Source: Dolomitihabitans soli (GTDB lineage Bacteria > Actinomycetota > Actinomycetes > Streptosporangiales > Streptosporangiaceae). Taken from it: a stretch of DNA of 46,529 nt. The notes beneath the pieces were generated by a model. It saw only the letters and a program-made list of their open reading frames with translations. It had not been told where the DNA came from and did no database searches. The stretch lies in NCBI RefSeq assembly GCF_022213955.1, contig NZ_JAKNTW010000014.1:1-46529 (forward strand), read 5' to 3'. How positions within the stretch are numbered: position 1 is the first letter of the stretch; each line of letters starts with the position of its first letter. This document shows, piece after piece, positions 7,905 through 14,905 of this stretch. Made by a program: the position numbers and the translations under genes.

Positions 7905-8122
7905 GAGGCTCGGCCTCCTTCCCGTGCCATGGCGGCGATGGGCCGCACAAACACGTAAGGACCCGGGGGCTACATTGCCCAGGTCCCGTTAGGTGAGGAT
8001 ATCCCACGAGGGTTCGGAGTCCACTACGCGTCCACCTGGTGAACGGCGGCGCACGAGCGACATTGGCGTTAAGCGGGGCGCACAATGGTCCTTAATCGAC
8101 TGTGAGATAGGAAGAAGCGCTG

Positions 8123-8374
8123 ATGGCGACGGGAACGATCCGCTATTGGGCCGCGGCGAAGGACGCCGCCGGGCTCGCCGAGGAGCCTTTCGATGCGGCC
8201 ACACTTGGCGAATTAATGACGAAAATCACAGAAAATCGGGACAAACTAGCGAGCGTGGTCCGGAGATCGTCATTTCTTGTCGACGGCGATCCCGTCGGCA
8301 AACGCGACCATGATCAGATCGTCCTGGGCGAGGGGGCCACGGTGGAGGTGCTCCCGCCCTTCGCTGGCGGCTGA
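8123..8374 (+). CDS. MoaD/ThiS-family sulfur-carrier protein
   Basis: An 83-residue beta-grasp protein starting YWAAAKDAAGL (compare the FFAxAREAAG start of MoaD) and ending in LPPFAGG. The C-terminal Gly-Gly is what an E1-like enzyme adenylates and converts to thiocarboxylate for molybdopterin, or another sulfur transfer. AGGAAG lies upstream of ATG 8123. Placed next to sulfurtransferase and thioredoxin genes, it may serve sulfur handling rather than molybdopterin alone. No MoaE or activating enzyme is in the window. Confidence 0.88.
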   Translation: MATGTIRYWAAAKDAAGLAEEPFDAATLGELMTKITENRDKLASVVRRSSFLVDGDPVGKRDHDQIVLGEGATVEVLPPFAGG

Positions 8375-8484
8375 TCTCCGGCTTCCGTAGGGTTCAGGCG
8401 AGCGGAGACACATAACAGAGCACCCTGAGGGCACTGCGATGATCTAGATCGAGGGATGACCCGGACCGAGGAGCGAACAACACG

Positions 8485-9168
8485 ATGCGCAAGCTGATCG
8501 TATTTCTGATCCTGGTGGGCGCGCTCCTCGTGGTCTTGGACAGGGTGGCCGTCACGGGCGTGCAGAGCGAGATCGCCAAGCAGGTCGCCGCTCGCTACGA
8601 CCTGGAACGGGAGCCCACGGTGGCCATCGAGGGCATCCCGTTCCTCACCCAGGCCGTCGCCGGCCGATACGACGAGATCAAGGTCGACATGGGCGCGCTG
8701 ACCAGCAAGGGCGTGTCACTCTCCGACGTCGACGCCACCCTGTACGGCGTGACCGCCCCGCTGTCCGACCTCGTGCAGAACGCCGCGACGACCGAGATCA
8801 TGGCCGAACGGGTCGTCGGCACGGTCGTCATCCCGCGCAAGGTCATCGAACAGCGGGCGCCCCGCGGGATCAAGGTCGACGGCGACGGCGACTCGCTGCG
8901 GGTCTCCGGCGCGATCACGGTGCGGGGGGTGAAGGTGCCGGTCGAGGCGAACATGAAGGTCCAGACGGTCGACGGCGGGGTGAAGCTCGTGCCGGAGAAG
9001 GTGATCGTCGCCGGCGGCATCCCGGTGCCCACGAACGCCGCCCGCTCGCTGACCTACACGATCCCGGTCGACAATCTGCCGCTCAATCTGAAGGTGACCG
9101 CCGTCAAGAGCGTGCCGGACGGCCTCCAGGTGACCGGTGAGGCGAAAGATGTCCCGCTCAGAGGATGA
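8485..9168 (+). CDS. lmeA: LmeA-like phospholipid-binding protein (DUF2993)
   Basis: A 227-residue DUF2993 protein. In mycobacteria LmeA (Rv0817c) is a periplasmic phospholipid-binding protein needed for lipomannan mannan elongation. An N-terminal hydrophobic segment (LIVFLILVGALLVVLDRVAV) serves as signal or anchor. The rest is a beta-rich lipid-binding fold with the typical AKQVAARYDLEREPTVAIEG and GIPFLTQAVAGRYDEIKVD. GAGGAG precedes ATG 8485. Its last 20 nt overlap the ECF sigma gene. Position between glnR and the thioredoxin gene matches Rv0817c, which supports orthology. Confidence 0.85.
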   Translation: MRKLIVFLILVGALLVVLDRVAVTGVQSEIAKQVAARYDLEREPTVAIEGIPFLTQAVAGRYDEIKVDMGALTSKGVSLSDVDATLYGVTAPLSDLVQNAATTEIMAERVVGTVVIPRKVIEQRAPRGIKVDGDGDSLRVSGAITVRGVKVPVEANMKVQTVDGGVKLVPEKVIVAGGIPVPTNAARSLTYTIPVDNLPLNLKVTAVKSVPDGLQVTGEAKDVPLRG

Positions 9169-9712
9169 ACCGGACCGCTCCGCCGTACGTCGTGAGGGTG
9201 TGAGTCCAGCAGGAACCGCCGACGAGGAACTTGTCAGAGCCCTCTTCGACGAGCACGGCGGGCCACTCTACGGTTACGTGTTGCGACTGACCGGTGACCC
9301 GGGACGAGCGGAGGATGTCGTGCAGGAGACGCTGCTGCGGGCCTGGCGGAATCCCGGCGCCGTCTCCGGACGTCCCGTGCGCGCGTGGCTGTTCACGGTG
9401 GCCCGTAATCTCGTCGTCGACCAGCACCGGGCGCGTAAGTCACGTCCGCCGGAGACGGGCGACGAGGCGCTCGCCGTACTTCCGGCCGACGATGAGCTGG
9501 ACCGGGCGGTGGAGTCGTGGGCGGTGGCCGACGCGCTCGGCGCGCTCCGGCCCGAGCACCGCGACGTGTTGATGGAGGTCTACTACCGGGGGCGATCGGT
9601 GAAGGAGGCGGCACAGGAGCTCGGCATCCCGGCCGGGACCGTCAAGTCCCGCACCTACTACGCGCTGCGGGCGCTCAAGCTGGCGCTGGAGGAGCGGGGG
9701 CTCGCGCCATGA
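9149..9712 (+). CDS. ECF-type RNA polymerase sigma factor
   Basis: A 187-residue ECF sigma factor. Region 2 (about 25-95) carries LFDEHGGPLYGYVLRLTGD, RAEDVVQETLLRAWRN and RAWLFTVARNLVVDQHRARK. Region 4 (about 125-180) has LRPEHRDVLMEVYYRGRSV and the recognition helix LGIPAGTVKSRTYYALRAL. ATG 9149 follows a GGTGAGG site; an in-frame GTG at 9137 is the alternative. The gene overlaps lmeA by 20 nt upstream and the anti-sigma gene by 4 nt downstream. The sigma/zinc-anti-sigma pair probably responds to an envelope or thiol signal, given the neighbouring redox and sulfur genes (inference). Confidence 0.93.
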   Translation: MSRSEDEPDRSAVRREGVSPAGTADEELVRALFDEHGGPLYGYVLRLTGDPGRAEDVVQETLLRAWRNPGAVSGRPVRAWLFTVARNLVVDQHRARKSRPPETGDEALAVLPADDELDRAVESWAVADALGALRPEHRDVLMEVYYRGRSVKEAAQELGIPAGTVKSRTYYALRALKLALEERGLAP

Positions 9713-10503
9713 TGACGTGTGACGAGATTCGGATGTCGCTGGGCGTGTACGCGCTCGGCGCCCTGGAGCGGGACGAGGCCGCGGCCGTCGAGGCGCATCT
9801 CGCGGAGTGCGACGCCTGCCGGGCGGAGTACGACGAGTTCGCCGGGGTGACCGTTTTCCTGGGGAAGGCGTCGGAGGAGGACGTTTTGCAGGCGGCGAGC
9901 CCGCCGCAGGTCGTACTCGACCGGCTGCTCAACGCCAAGGCCAAGAGGCGGCACCGGACGAAGATCATGTTTGCTATCGCAGCCTCGGCGGCGGTCGTCG
10001 TCGCGGGAGGGGCGGTCGTCTCGGAGATCACCACCACGTCCGACTCGGGGTCCACCACCGCCTCCGCGCCGGAGCGGGCAAACCAGAAGGCCGACCAGCC
10101 GAAGACCCTGATGGACGAGGGCTACAGCGAACAGAGGGCACTGCCCAGCCCGAAGCCCAGCAGATCGGAGTCGGCCGTCACGTCGCGCGCCGAACCCGAC
10201 CTGAAGGCCAGCGAGAGCGTGCCGGGCAAGGCCAGGGCGCGCGTGGAGCTGACCGCCGGCGACAACGGCAGCAGCGTCACGATCGCCCTTTCGGGCGTCC
10301 GCACCGGCACCCGGTGCAGCCTGGTCGTCGTCGGCAACGACGGCACCAGGGACACCGCCGCGAGCTGGCTGGTCTCCGCCGCCCAGTACGGCAAGACGTC
10401 GTACACCCAGGGCAGCACCAGCATGGCCCCCGACCAGGTCGCCAAGTTCGAGATCGTCACCGCCGACGGCAAGCTGCTGCTCACCATCCCGGTCAAGCGC
10501 TGA
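9709..10503 (+). CDS. Zinc-binding membrane anti-sigma factor
   Basis: A 264-residue partner of the upstream ECF sigma factor. The N-terminal cytoplasmic ZAS domain has CDEIRMSLGVYALGALERDE followed by HLAECDAC, the H-x3-C-x2-C zinc motif. One membrane helix (IMFAIAASAAVVVAGGAVV, about 86-104) follows. The exported part is a Ser/Pro/Lys-rich linker plus a beta domain (about 175-264) containing GTRCSLVVVGNDGTRDTA, similar to the C-terminal domain of many actinomycete anti-sigma proteins. ATG at 9709 overlaps the sigma stop (ATGA), so the two are made together. The sensed signal is not evident. Confidence 0.92.
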   Translation: MMTCDEIRMSLGVYALGALERDEAAAVEAHLAECDACRAEYDEFAGVTVFLGKASEEDVLQAASPPQVVLDRLLNAKAKRRHRTKIMFAIAASAAVVVAGGAVVSEITTTSDSGSTTASAPERANQKADQPKTLMDEGYSEQRALPSPKPSRSESAVTSRAEPDLKASESVPGKARARVELTAGDNGSSVTIALSGVRTGTRCSLVVVGNDGTRDTAASWLVSAAQYGKTSYTQGSTSMAPDQVAKFEIVTADGKLLLTIPVKR

Positions 10504-10635
10504 GGCGTGGTCTGGGGCTGAGGCGCGGTCTGGCGTCGGCTCGCGGCTGGGCGCGCCGGGGTTCGTGGGCGGGTACCGAAGAGGGATTCGGGCGTCGAGG
10601 GAAGAAGGCGGCGGGTTCCGTGGTTCCACCCCACG

Positions 10636-11097
10636 ATGACAGGTTGGTGGGTACTGCTCGGCGCTCTGGCACTGGGCACGATGATCGGGGTGGTACGGCT
10701 GCGCCGCGACGGAAGGTTGCGCGAAAAGCCCGATGACCGGCTCTCCGCGGACGACATCGGCGGGGAACTGGGCCGACGCGCCACCCTGGTGCAGTTCTCG
10801 ACCGCGTTCTGCCAGCCGTGCCGGGCGACCAGGCGGATCCTGACCGAGATCGCCGGGATGGTGCCCGGGGTGACCCATGTCGAGATCGACGCGGAGTCAC
10901 GGCTGGATCTGGTGCGCTCCCTCAACGTGCTCCGGACGCCCACCGTGCTGGTGCTCGACGCGTCGGGCGGCGTCGTGAAACGCGGCACTGGCCTGCCCCG
11001 CAAGGCCGATGTGATCGCCGCGCTGGGCACCGCCGTCGAGCCGCCACGCCTGACCCTCCCGAAAGAGACATCTACTGAAGACCGTGATGGGATGTGA
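10636..11097 (+). CDS. Membrane-anchored thioredoxin-like protein
   Basis: A 153-residue protein with an N-terminal transmembrane segment (GWWVLLGALALGTMIGVV) and a thioredoxin fold. The redox motif is C59-Q-P-C62 within FSTAFCQPCRATRR, and the cis-proline loop is LRTPTVLVLD. It corresponds in position to Rv0816c (thiX) of M. tuberculosis, between lmeA and the sulfurtransferase genes. The basic residues after the helix would keep the thioredoxin domain in the cytoplasm, although the orientation is not certain. No clear ribosome binding site precedes ATG 10636. Confidence 0.88.
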   Translation: MTGWWVLLGALALGTMIGVVRLRRDGRLREKPDDRLSADDIGGELGRRATLVQFSTAFCQPCRATRRILTEIAGMVPGVTHVEIDAESRLDLVRSLNVLRTPTVLVLDASGGVVKRGTGLPRKADVIAALGTAVEPPRLTLPKETSTEDRDGM

Positions 11098-11122
11098 CAG
11101 ACGACGAGGCGAAGGGTAGTGT
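11093..11122 (+). promoter_or_regulatory. Promoter of the Cys leader / sulfur operon
   Basis: A TGTGAC -35-like box (11093-11098) and TAGTGT -10 (11117-11122) are 18 bp apart. The GTG of the leader peptide begins 7 nt after the -10, so the transcript probably starts at or next to the start codon (leaderless). Confidence 0.5.
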
Positions 11123-11129
11123 CGTGAGC

Positions 11130-11213
11130 GTGAATCCCAGGACAGAGCTGCTGACGAAGCGGCGCGCGGTTGATTTCTGCCGCGTCGCCACCGCGCTCTG
11201 TCCCGCTTCCTGA
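11130..11213 (+). CDS. Cysteine-codon leader peptide of the sulfur operon
   Basis: A 27-residue ORF starting at GTG 11130 (an in-frame GTG also lies at 11124). It ends with RRAVDFCRVATALCPAS; the motif RRAVDxCRVATxLC is typical of actinobacterial putative leader peptides upstream of sulfur-metabolism genes. Two Cys codons fall in the C-terminal third. Leaderless Cys-rich short ORFs in mycobacteria attenuate downstream operons in response to cysteine supply. Here the ORF precedes DUF4395, sulfurtransferase and sseC. A short GC hairpin (11226-11238) follows, without a U tract, so any termination would not be classically intrinsic. Confidence 0.75.
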   Translation: MNPRTELLTKRRAVDFCRVATALCPAS

Positions 11214-11273
11214 GGGCGATCTCGCGCGGCTTCGCCGCCGCATCTTCGACACCCTTCTCAGGAGCATCCCGCG

Positions 11274-11675
11274 ATGCAGGTTGATCCACGAGCCATTCGT
11301 TTCGCCGCGGCGGTCACGTCCGTCATTCTGGCACTGGTCCTGGTGACGGGCAGTGCCTGGTTGCTGGCCGTACAGGCCGGGCTCTTCCTCTTCGGGGCCG
11401 CGGGGCTCTCGCCGTACAAGCCGATCTTCAAAAGGCTTGTCACGAGCCCGCCGAAGGAGTTGGAGGACGCCGGTCCGCCGCGTTTCGCGCAGGGGGTCGG
11501 CCTGGCCTTCGCGCTCGTGGGGCTGGTCGGATTCCTCGCGCAGATCATGCCGCTCGCGCTCGGCGCGACGGCCCTCGCCCTGGTCGCCGCCTTTCTCAAC
11601 GCCGCCTTCGGCTTCTGCCTCGGCTGCGAGACGTATCTCCTAGTCCGCCGTCTACTGCCCGCCGCAACCCGATAA
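11274..11675 (+). CDS. DUF4395 membrane protein of the sulfur operon
   Basis: A 133-residue integral membrane protein of the DUF4395 family with about four hydrophobic helices: AAAVTSVILALVLVTGSAWL, LLAVQAGLFLFGAAG, VGLAFALVGLVGFLAQIM and GATALALVAAFLNAAFGF. The family signature FGFCLGCE near the C terminus holds two cysteines. It is regularly encoded next to rhodanese-type sulfurtransferases and thioredoxins, so a role in membrane transport or transfer of sulfur species is likely but unproven. ATG 11274 has CAGGAGC upstream. The gap to the sulfurtransferase gene is 14 nt, indicating one operon. Confidence 0.87.
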   Translation: MQVDPRAIRFAAAVTSVILALVLVTGSAWLLAVQAGLFLFGAAGLSPYKPIFKRLVTSPPKELEDAGPPRFAQGVGLAFALVGLVGFLAQIMPLALGATALALVAAFLNAAFGFCLGCETYLLVRRLLPAATR

Positions 11676-11689
11676 TCCGGAGGATTTCC

Positions 11690-12529
11690 ATGAGCCGTTC
11701 CGCCTCTCTGGTGGACGCCGACTGGGTCGACGCCAACCTCGACACCGCAGGTGTGGTCCTCGTCGAGGTCGACGAGGACACCAGCGCGTACAACAAGGGC
11801 CACATCCGTGGCGCAGTGAAGATCGATTGGAAGACCGACCTGCAGGACCCGGTCCGCCGTGACTTCGTGGACAAGGCGGGCTTCGAGGCCCTGCTGTCGG
11901 CGCGGGGCATCGGCAACGACGACACCGTGGTGCTCTACGGCGGCAACAACAACTGGTTCGCCGCCTACGCCTACTGGTACTTCAAGCTGTACGGCCACCA
12001 GGACGTCAAGCTCCTCGACGGTGGCCGCAAGAAGTGGGAGCTCGACTCCCGTGAGCTGGTCACCGACGTGGTCGAGCGCCCGGCGACGACCTACGTGGCC
12101 AAGGAGCAGGACTCCTCGATCCGCGCCTTCCGCGACGACGCCGTCAACGCCATCGGCAAGCTCAACCTGGTCGACGTGCGCTCGCCCGACGAGTTCACCG
12201 GCAAGCTGCTCGCCCCGGCCCACCTGCCCCAGGAGCAGGCGCAGCGCGCCGGCCACGTGCCGACCGCCCGCAACATCCCGTGGTCCAAGGCGGCCAACGA
12301 CGACGGCACCTTCAAGTCCGACGGCGACCTCAAGACCCTGTACGGCGAGGCCGGCGTCGACTTCGGCAAGGACACGATCGCCTACTGCCGCATCGGCGAG
12401 CGTTCCGCGCACACCTGGTTCGTGCTGCACGAGATCCTCGACCAGGCCAACGTGAAGAACTACGACGGTTCATGGACCGAGTACGGCTCGCTCGTGGGCG
12501 TGCCGATCGAGCTGGGAGAGGCCCGCTGA
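11690..12529 (+). CDS. Thiosulfate sulfurtransferase (rhodanese, CysA2-like)
   Basis: A 279-residue tandem rhodanese that moves sulfane sulfur from thiosulfate to a thiophilic acceptor such as cyanide or a thiol. The N-terminal non-catalytic rhodanese domain runs to about residue 130 (YNKGHIRGAVKIDW, VLYGGNNNWFAAYAYWY). The C-terminal domain has LVDVRSPDEFTGK, AGHVPTARNIPW and the active-site loop YCRIGERSAHTWF with Cys233. The sequence is strongly like M. tuberculosis CysA2/CysA3. GGAGGA precedes ATG 11690. It overlaps sseC by one base. Confidence 0.95.
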   Translation: MSRSASLVDADWVDANLDTAGVVLVEVDEDTSAYNKGHIRGAVKIDWKTDLQDPVRRDFVDKAGFEALLSARGIGNDDTVVLYGGNNNWFAAYAYWYFKLYGHQDVKLLDGGRKKWELDSRELVTDVVERPATTYVAKEQDSSIRAFRDDAVNAIGKLNLVDVRSPDEFTGKLLAPAHLPQEQAQRAGHVPTARNIPWSKAANDDGTFKSDGDLKTLYGEAGVDFGKDTIAYCRIGERSAHTWFVLHEILDQANVKNYDGSWTEYGSLVGVPIELGEAR

Positions 12530-12831
12530 TGACTGCCGCTGACGGTTGCGCCGCACCGGAACAGACCGCCGAACTGCCCGCCGGGATCGACCTGGCCACC
12601 CAGGCCGTGATCCAGGGCGTGGTGTCCGGCACCTCCACCGCCTACGCCCGTCTCCTCGACGGCACGGGCGAGTTCACCGGCGAGGTGGTGGTGTCCGACG
12701 AGGGCATCTTCCGCTTCTTCGCCGCACCGGGTGACTGGACCGTCCGCATCATCGCGGGCGGCGGCGTCACCAAGGACATCCCCGTCCAGGCCAAGCTGGG
12801 CGAGGTCGCCCAGCTCCAGGTCGCCGTCTGA
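12529..12831 (+). CDS. sseC: SseC-like DUF1416 protein
   Basis: A 100-residue DUF1416 protein resembling mycobacterial SseC, always encoded after CysA-type sulfurtransferase. It forms a small Ig/CarboxypepD-reg-like beta sandwich: AVIQGVVSGTSTAYARLLDGTGEFTGEVV, FRFFAAPGDWTVRIIAGGG. Its biochemical role is unknown; it probably assists the sulfurtransferase. ATG 12529 shares its A with the preceding TGA, so translation is coupled. It is the last gene of the sulfur operon, followed by a strong hairpin. Confidence 0.92.
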   Translation: MTAADGCAAPEQTAELPAGIDLATQAVIQGVVSGTSTAYARLLDGTGEFTGEVVVSDEGIFRFFAAPGDWTVRIIAGGGVTKDIPVQAKLGEVAQLQVAV

Positions 12832-12843
12832 CACGACCCTTCG

Positions 12844-12877
12844 AAGACCGGCATCCCCACCCGGGGGTGCCGGTCTT
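12844..12877. terminator. Bidirectional terminator between sseC and vapC
   Basis: A near-perfect inverted repeat (AAGACCGGCATCCCC with GGGGGTGCCGGTCTT) lies between two convergent genes, with short T runs on both sides. It begins 12 nt past the sseC stop and ends at the vapC stop codon. Confidence 0.85.
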
Positions 12878-13279
12878 TCAGTTGGTACGGACCTTGAAGG
12901 CCGGGATCACCTTCTGAAGCGTGTCGAAGTCGGCGTCGCGATGGACCAGCGTCGCCTCCGTGCGCAGGGCGACCGCCGCGATCAGGCAGTCGAGCATCTT
13001 CCTGACCGTGTAGCCCCTGTTCCTGGCCACGCGATAGAGCCGGGCGGCATGCCGGTAGTCGGTGTGCGCGTCCACCGAGAGCAACGGCAACCCGTCGACC
13101 AGGCGCTCCAGCTTGATCAGCTCACTCTGATCCGTGGTCCCGGCCAGGATCTCCATCGCGACCGGCTCCGTGATGCCCACGGGCTCGCCGTCGGTCAGCA
13201 GCCGGCGCACGAGCAGGTTGGTCGGCGAGCCGGTCTTGCGGAAGTACTCGATCCACGCGGAGGAGTCGATCAGATACAT
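12878..13279 (-). CDS. vapC: VapC-type PIN-domain ribonuclease toxin
   Basis: A 133-residue PIN domain toxin expected to cleave RNA in a Mg-dependent way and be held in check by VapB. All acidic positions are present: D5 in MYLIDSSAWIEYF, E43 in AMEILAG, D97 in RKMLDCLIAA and D115/D117 in HRDADFDTL. The sequence closely follows the actinobacterial VapC family, with the full length retained, so the toxin looks intact. It starts 9 nt after the stop of vapB and shares its operon. Its stop touches the bidirectional terminator. Confidence 0.93.
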   Translation of the reverse strand: MYLIDSSAWIEYFRKTGSPTNLLVRRLLTDGEPVGITEPVAMEILAGTTDQSELIKLERLVDGLPLLSVDAHTDYRHAARLYRVARNRGYTVRKMLDCLIAAVALRTEATLVHRDADFDTLQKVIPAFKVRTN

Positions 13280-13288
13280 ACTGTGACC

Positions 13289-13507
13289 CTAGTCGCGAAC
13301 CTGGTCCGAGACCTTGCTTCCGCGCATCTCGTCCAGGTCACCCTCCCATCCGACGCCTTCCAGGTCGAGCAGAAACTCCTTGGTCAGCGGCGGTCCGACA
13401 AGGCGCCGGAGGGCGAGGTCCACGGCGTCCTTCTTGGTTTTGAGGCAGTACTTCTTCATGGCGGCCTGTACGAGTTCGTCATCGAGGTCGATGTTGGTGC
13501 GGCTCAT
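13289..13507 (-). CDS. vapB: VapB-type ribbon-helix-helix antitoxin
   Basis: A 72-residue antitoxin. The N-terminal [13 protein letters not shown] plus [16 protein letters not shown] is the ribbon-helix-helix DNA-binding domain of the VapB family; the C-terminal tail ([17 protein letters not shown]) is the part that normally wraps the PIN toxin's active site. ATG 13507 gives the family N terminus. Two direct repeats overlap its start region (13507-13524) and are the probable site of autorepression. Confidence 0.92.
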   Translation of the reverse strand: MSRTNIDLDDELVQAAMKKYCLKTKKDAVDLALRRLVGPPLTKEFLLDLEGVGWEGDLDEMRGSKVSDQVRD

Positions 13508-13524
13508 ACACCTAACGTACACCT
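13507..13524 (-). promoter_or_regulatory. Putative VapB operator (direct repeat)
   Basis: On the minus strand AGGTGTA occurs twice with a 4-bp spacer (11-bp period), the inner copy directly next to the vapB ATG and overlapping its ribosome binding site. One repeat per helical turn suits pairs of ribbon-helix-helix dimers. Confidence 0.45.
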
Positions 13525-13596
13525 CCAGTGGGCTGACGTGGAGGGAGTGCCTGCGGGACTGGCCTGCAGGGATGGGCTGTTATCGGTACGATTCGC

Positions 13597-14904
13597 ATGA
13601 TGTCTGGTACGTCTGGCTTGGCCGCCCCTCCCCGTCCTGTCCCCACGCGTGGCAGGGGACGAGGTGTGCCTTCACCCTTTTCCCTGCCGCTGCACGCGTT
13701 CCGGCTCCTCGCGACCTGCGGGGTCGGCCTGGTGGCGTGGTTCGCGGCGGGCCAGGTTGCCCGCTACGCGTTGCTGTACATCGGCACGGAGGTCTCCCAC
13801 GGTGACTACAGGCAGGTCCGCCTGGTCATCACCATGTTGCTCTTCACGCTCGTCGTGGCGACCGCACTCGTCACCACCGTGGGGATGCTGCACACCCTGC
13901 GCGGGGCGCTGACCGAGATCCGGGCCCGCCGTGCGGAGGACAGCGGTGACGAGCGGCTGCTGGTGGCCCTCGACCGGGTCGCCCCCGCGTTCGCGGTCAT
14001 CTACCTCACGTGGGGATTCTTCTCCGAGGACGCCCGGGCCTTCGTCCAACTCGACACCATGCACAACGGCGGCGAGTATATTGCCGCCCCGCTGCGCGGC
14101 GAGACGGCGACCGTCGGCAGAGGGCTCATCGACCTGGACATCACCATGTCCATCGGCGTCATGATCGTCGCCTGGGTGGTGCGGCTGATCTTCAGTCGCC
14201 GCTACGACAACGGTCAGGGCCGCTTCTCCGGCGCCATCGCCGCCTTCGCCGAGCTCGCGTTCGCCTTCTACGGCCTGAACGCCACGTTCGAGGTCGCCAG
14301 CGAGCGCTCCGACTGGATGTACCACCGCTCGGCCGTAGCCGGCACCAGGGACATGATCCTCCAGGCCGAGGAGAAGATCCCCGGCTGGGCGCCCTTCTGG
14401 GGCTGGGTCGGCGAGGTCTGGCCGTACGTCGTGCAGGCCATGGTCCTTCCGCTGACCTGGCTGGCCGTGGCCATCCTGGTCTTCGGCGCCGACATCAACG
14501 ACACCCGCGCGGCCATCAGGGGCACCCGCGTGGAGCGGGCGGCCGAGCGACTCAACCAGACGCACAACCTCACCCGTACCTCGGTCAGCAAGCTCACCGG
14601 CGGTCTCCAGGAGCGCTGGATCCCGATCTTCCACGCCATCCGGCTCACCGTCCGGGGCGGTGCGCCCCTGTTCGGCATGTTCTGCCTCTGCTACGTGGTG
14701 CTGAACATCGTGATCGAGTACGGCGTGCGCCTGCTGCGGAACCTCATCGGGTCGGGGGAGCCGCACATGTGGCTCATCTATGACTCCCCCGTGTCGCTGA
14801 TCAGTCAGCTCATCCTGACGGTGCTCACCATGTGCCTGCTGGGCGCCACCTTCGACATCGCCTCGACCCGGGCCAGGGCGCTCGGCGTCAAGGACGACGC
14901 CTGA
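13597..14904 (+). CDS. Polytopic membrane protein of unknown function
   Basis: A 435-residue integral membrane protein, not assigned to a family. It has a short basic N terminus and about seven hydrophobic segments (starting FRLLATCGVGLVAWFAAG, VRLVITMLLFTLVVATALV, VAPAFAVIYLTWGFF, ITMSIGVMIVAWVVRLIF, YVVQAMVLPLTWLAVAILVF, FGMFCLCYVVLNIVIEYGV, LISQLILTVLTMCLLGATF). There is a soluble loop around 235-275 with SDWMYHRSAVAGTRD and a cytoplasmic helix about 310-345 (RVERAAERLNQTHNLTRTS). ATG codons at 13597 and 13600 both lie just after TACGAT (13587-13592). It stops one base before the end of the convergent proline-rich gene. Confidence 0.85.
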   Translation: MMSGTSGLAAPPRPVPTRGRGRGVPSPFSLPLHAFRLLATCGVGLVAWFAAGQVARYALLYIGTEVSHGDYRQVRLVITMLLFTLVVATALVTTVGMLHTLRGALTEIRARRAEDSGDERLLVALDRVAPAFAVIYLTWGFFSEDARAFVQLDTMHNGGEYIAAPLRGETATVGRGLIDLDITMSIGVMIVAWVVRLIFSRRYDNGQGRFSGAIAAFAELAFAFYGLNATFEVASERSDWMYHRSAVAGTRDMILQAEEKIPGWAPFWGWVGEVWPYVVQAMVLPLTWLAVAILVFGADINDTRAAIRGTRVERAAERLNQTHNLTRTSVSKLTGGLQERWIPIFHAIRLTVRGGAPLFGMFCLCYVVLNIVIEYGVRLLRNLIGSGEPHMWLIYDSPVSLISQLILTVLTMCLLGATFDIASTRARALGVKDDA

Positions 14905-14905
14905 G

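Noticed and set aside
13672-14766. 364-codon minus-strand frame opposite the polytopic membrane protein
   Set aside because: Antisense of a hydrophobic protein gives charged low-complexity sequence; no start signal.
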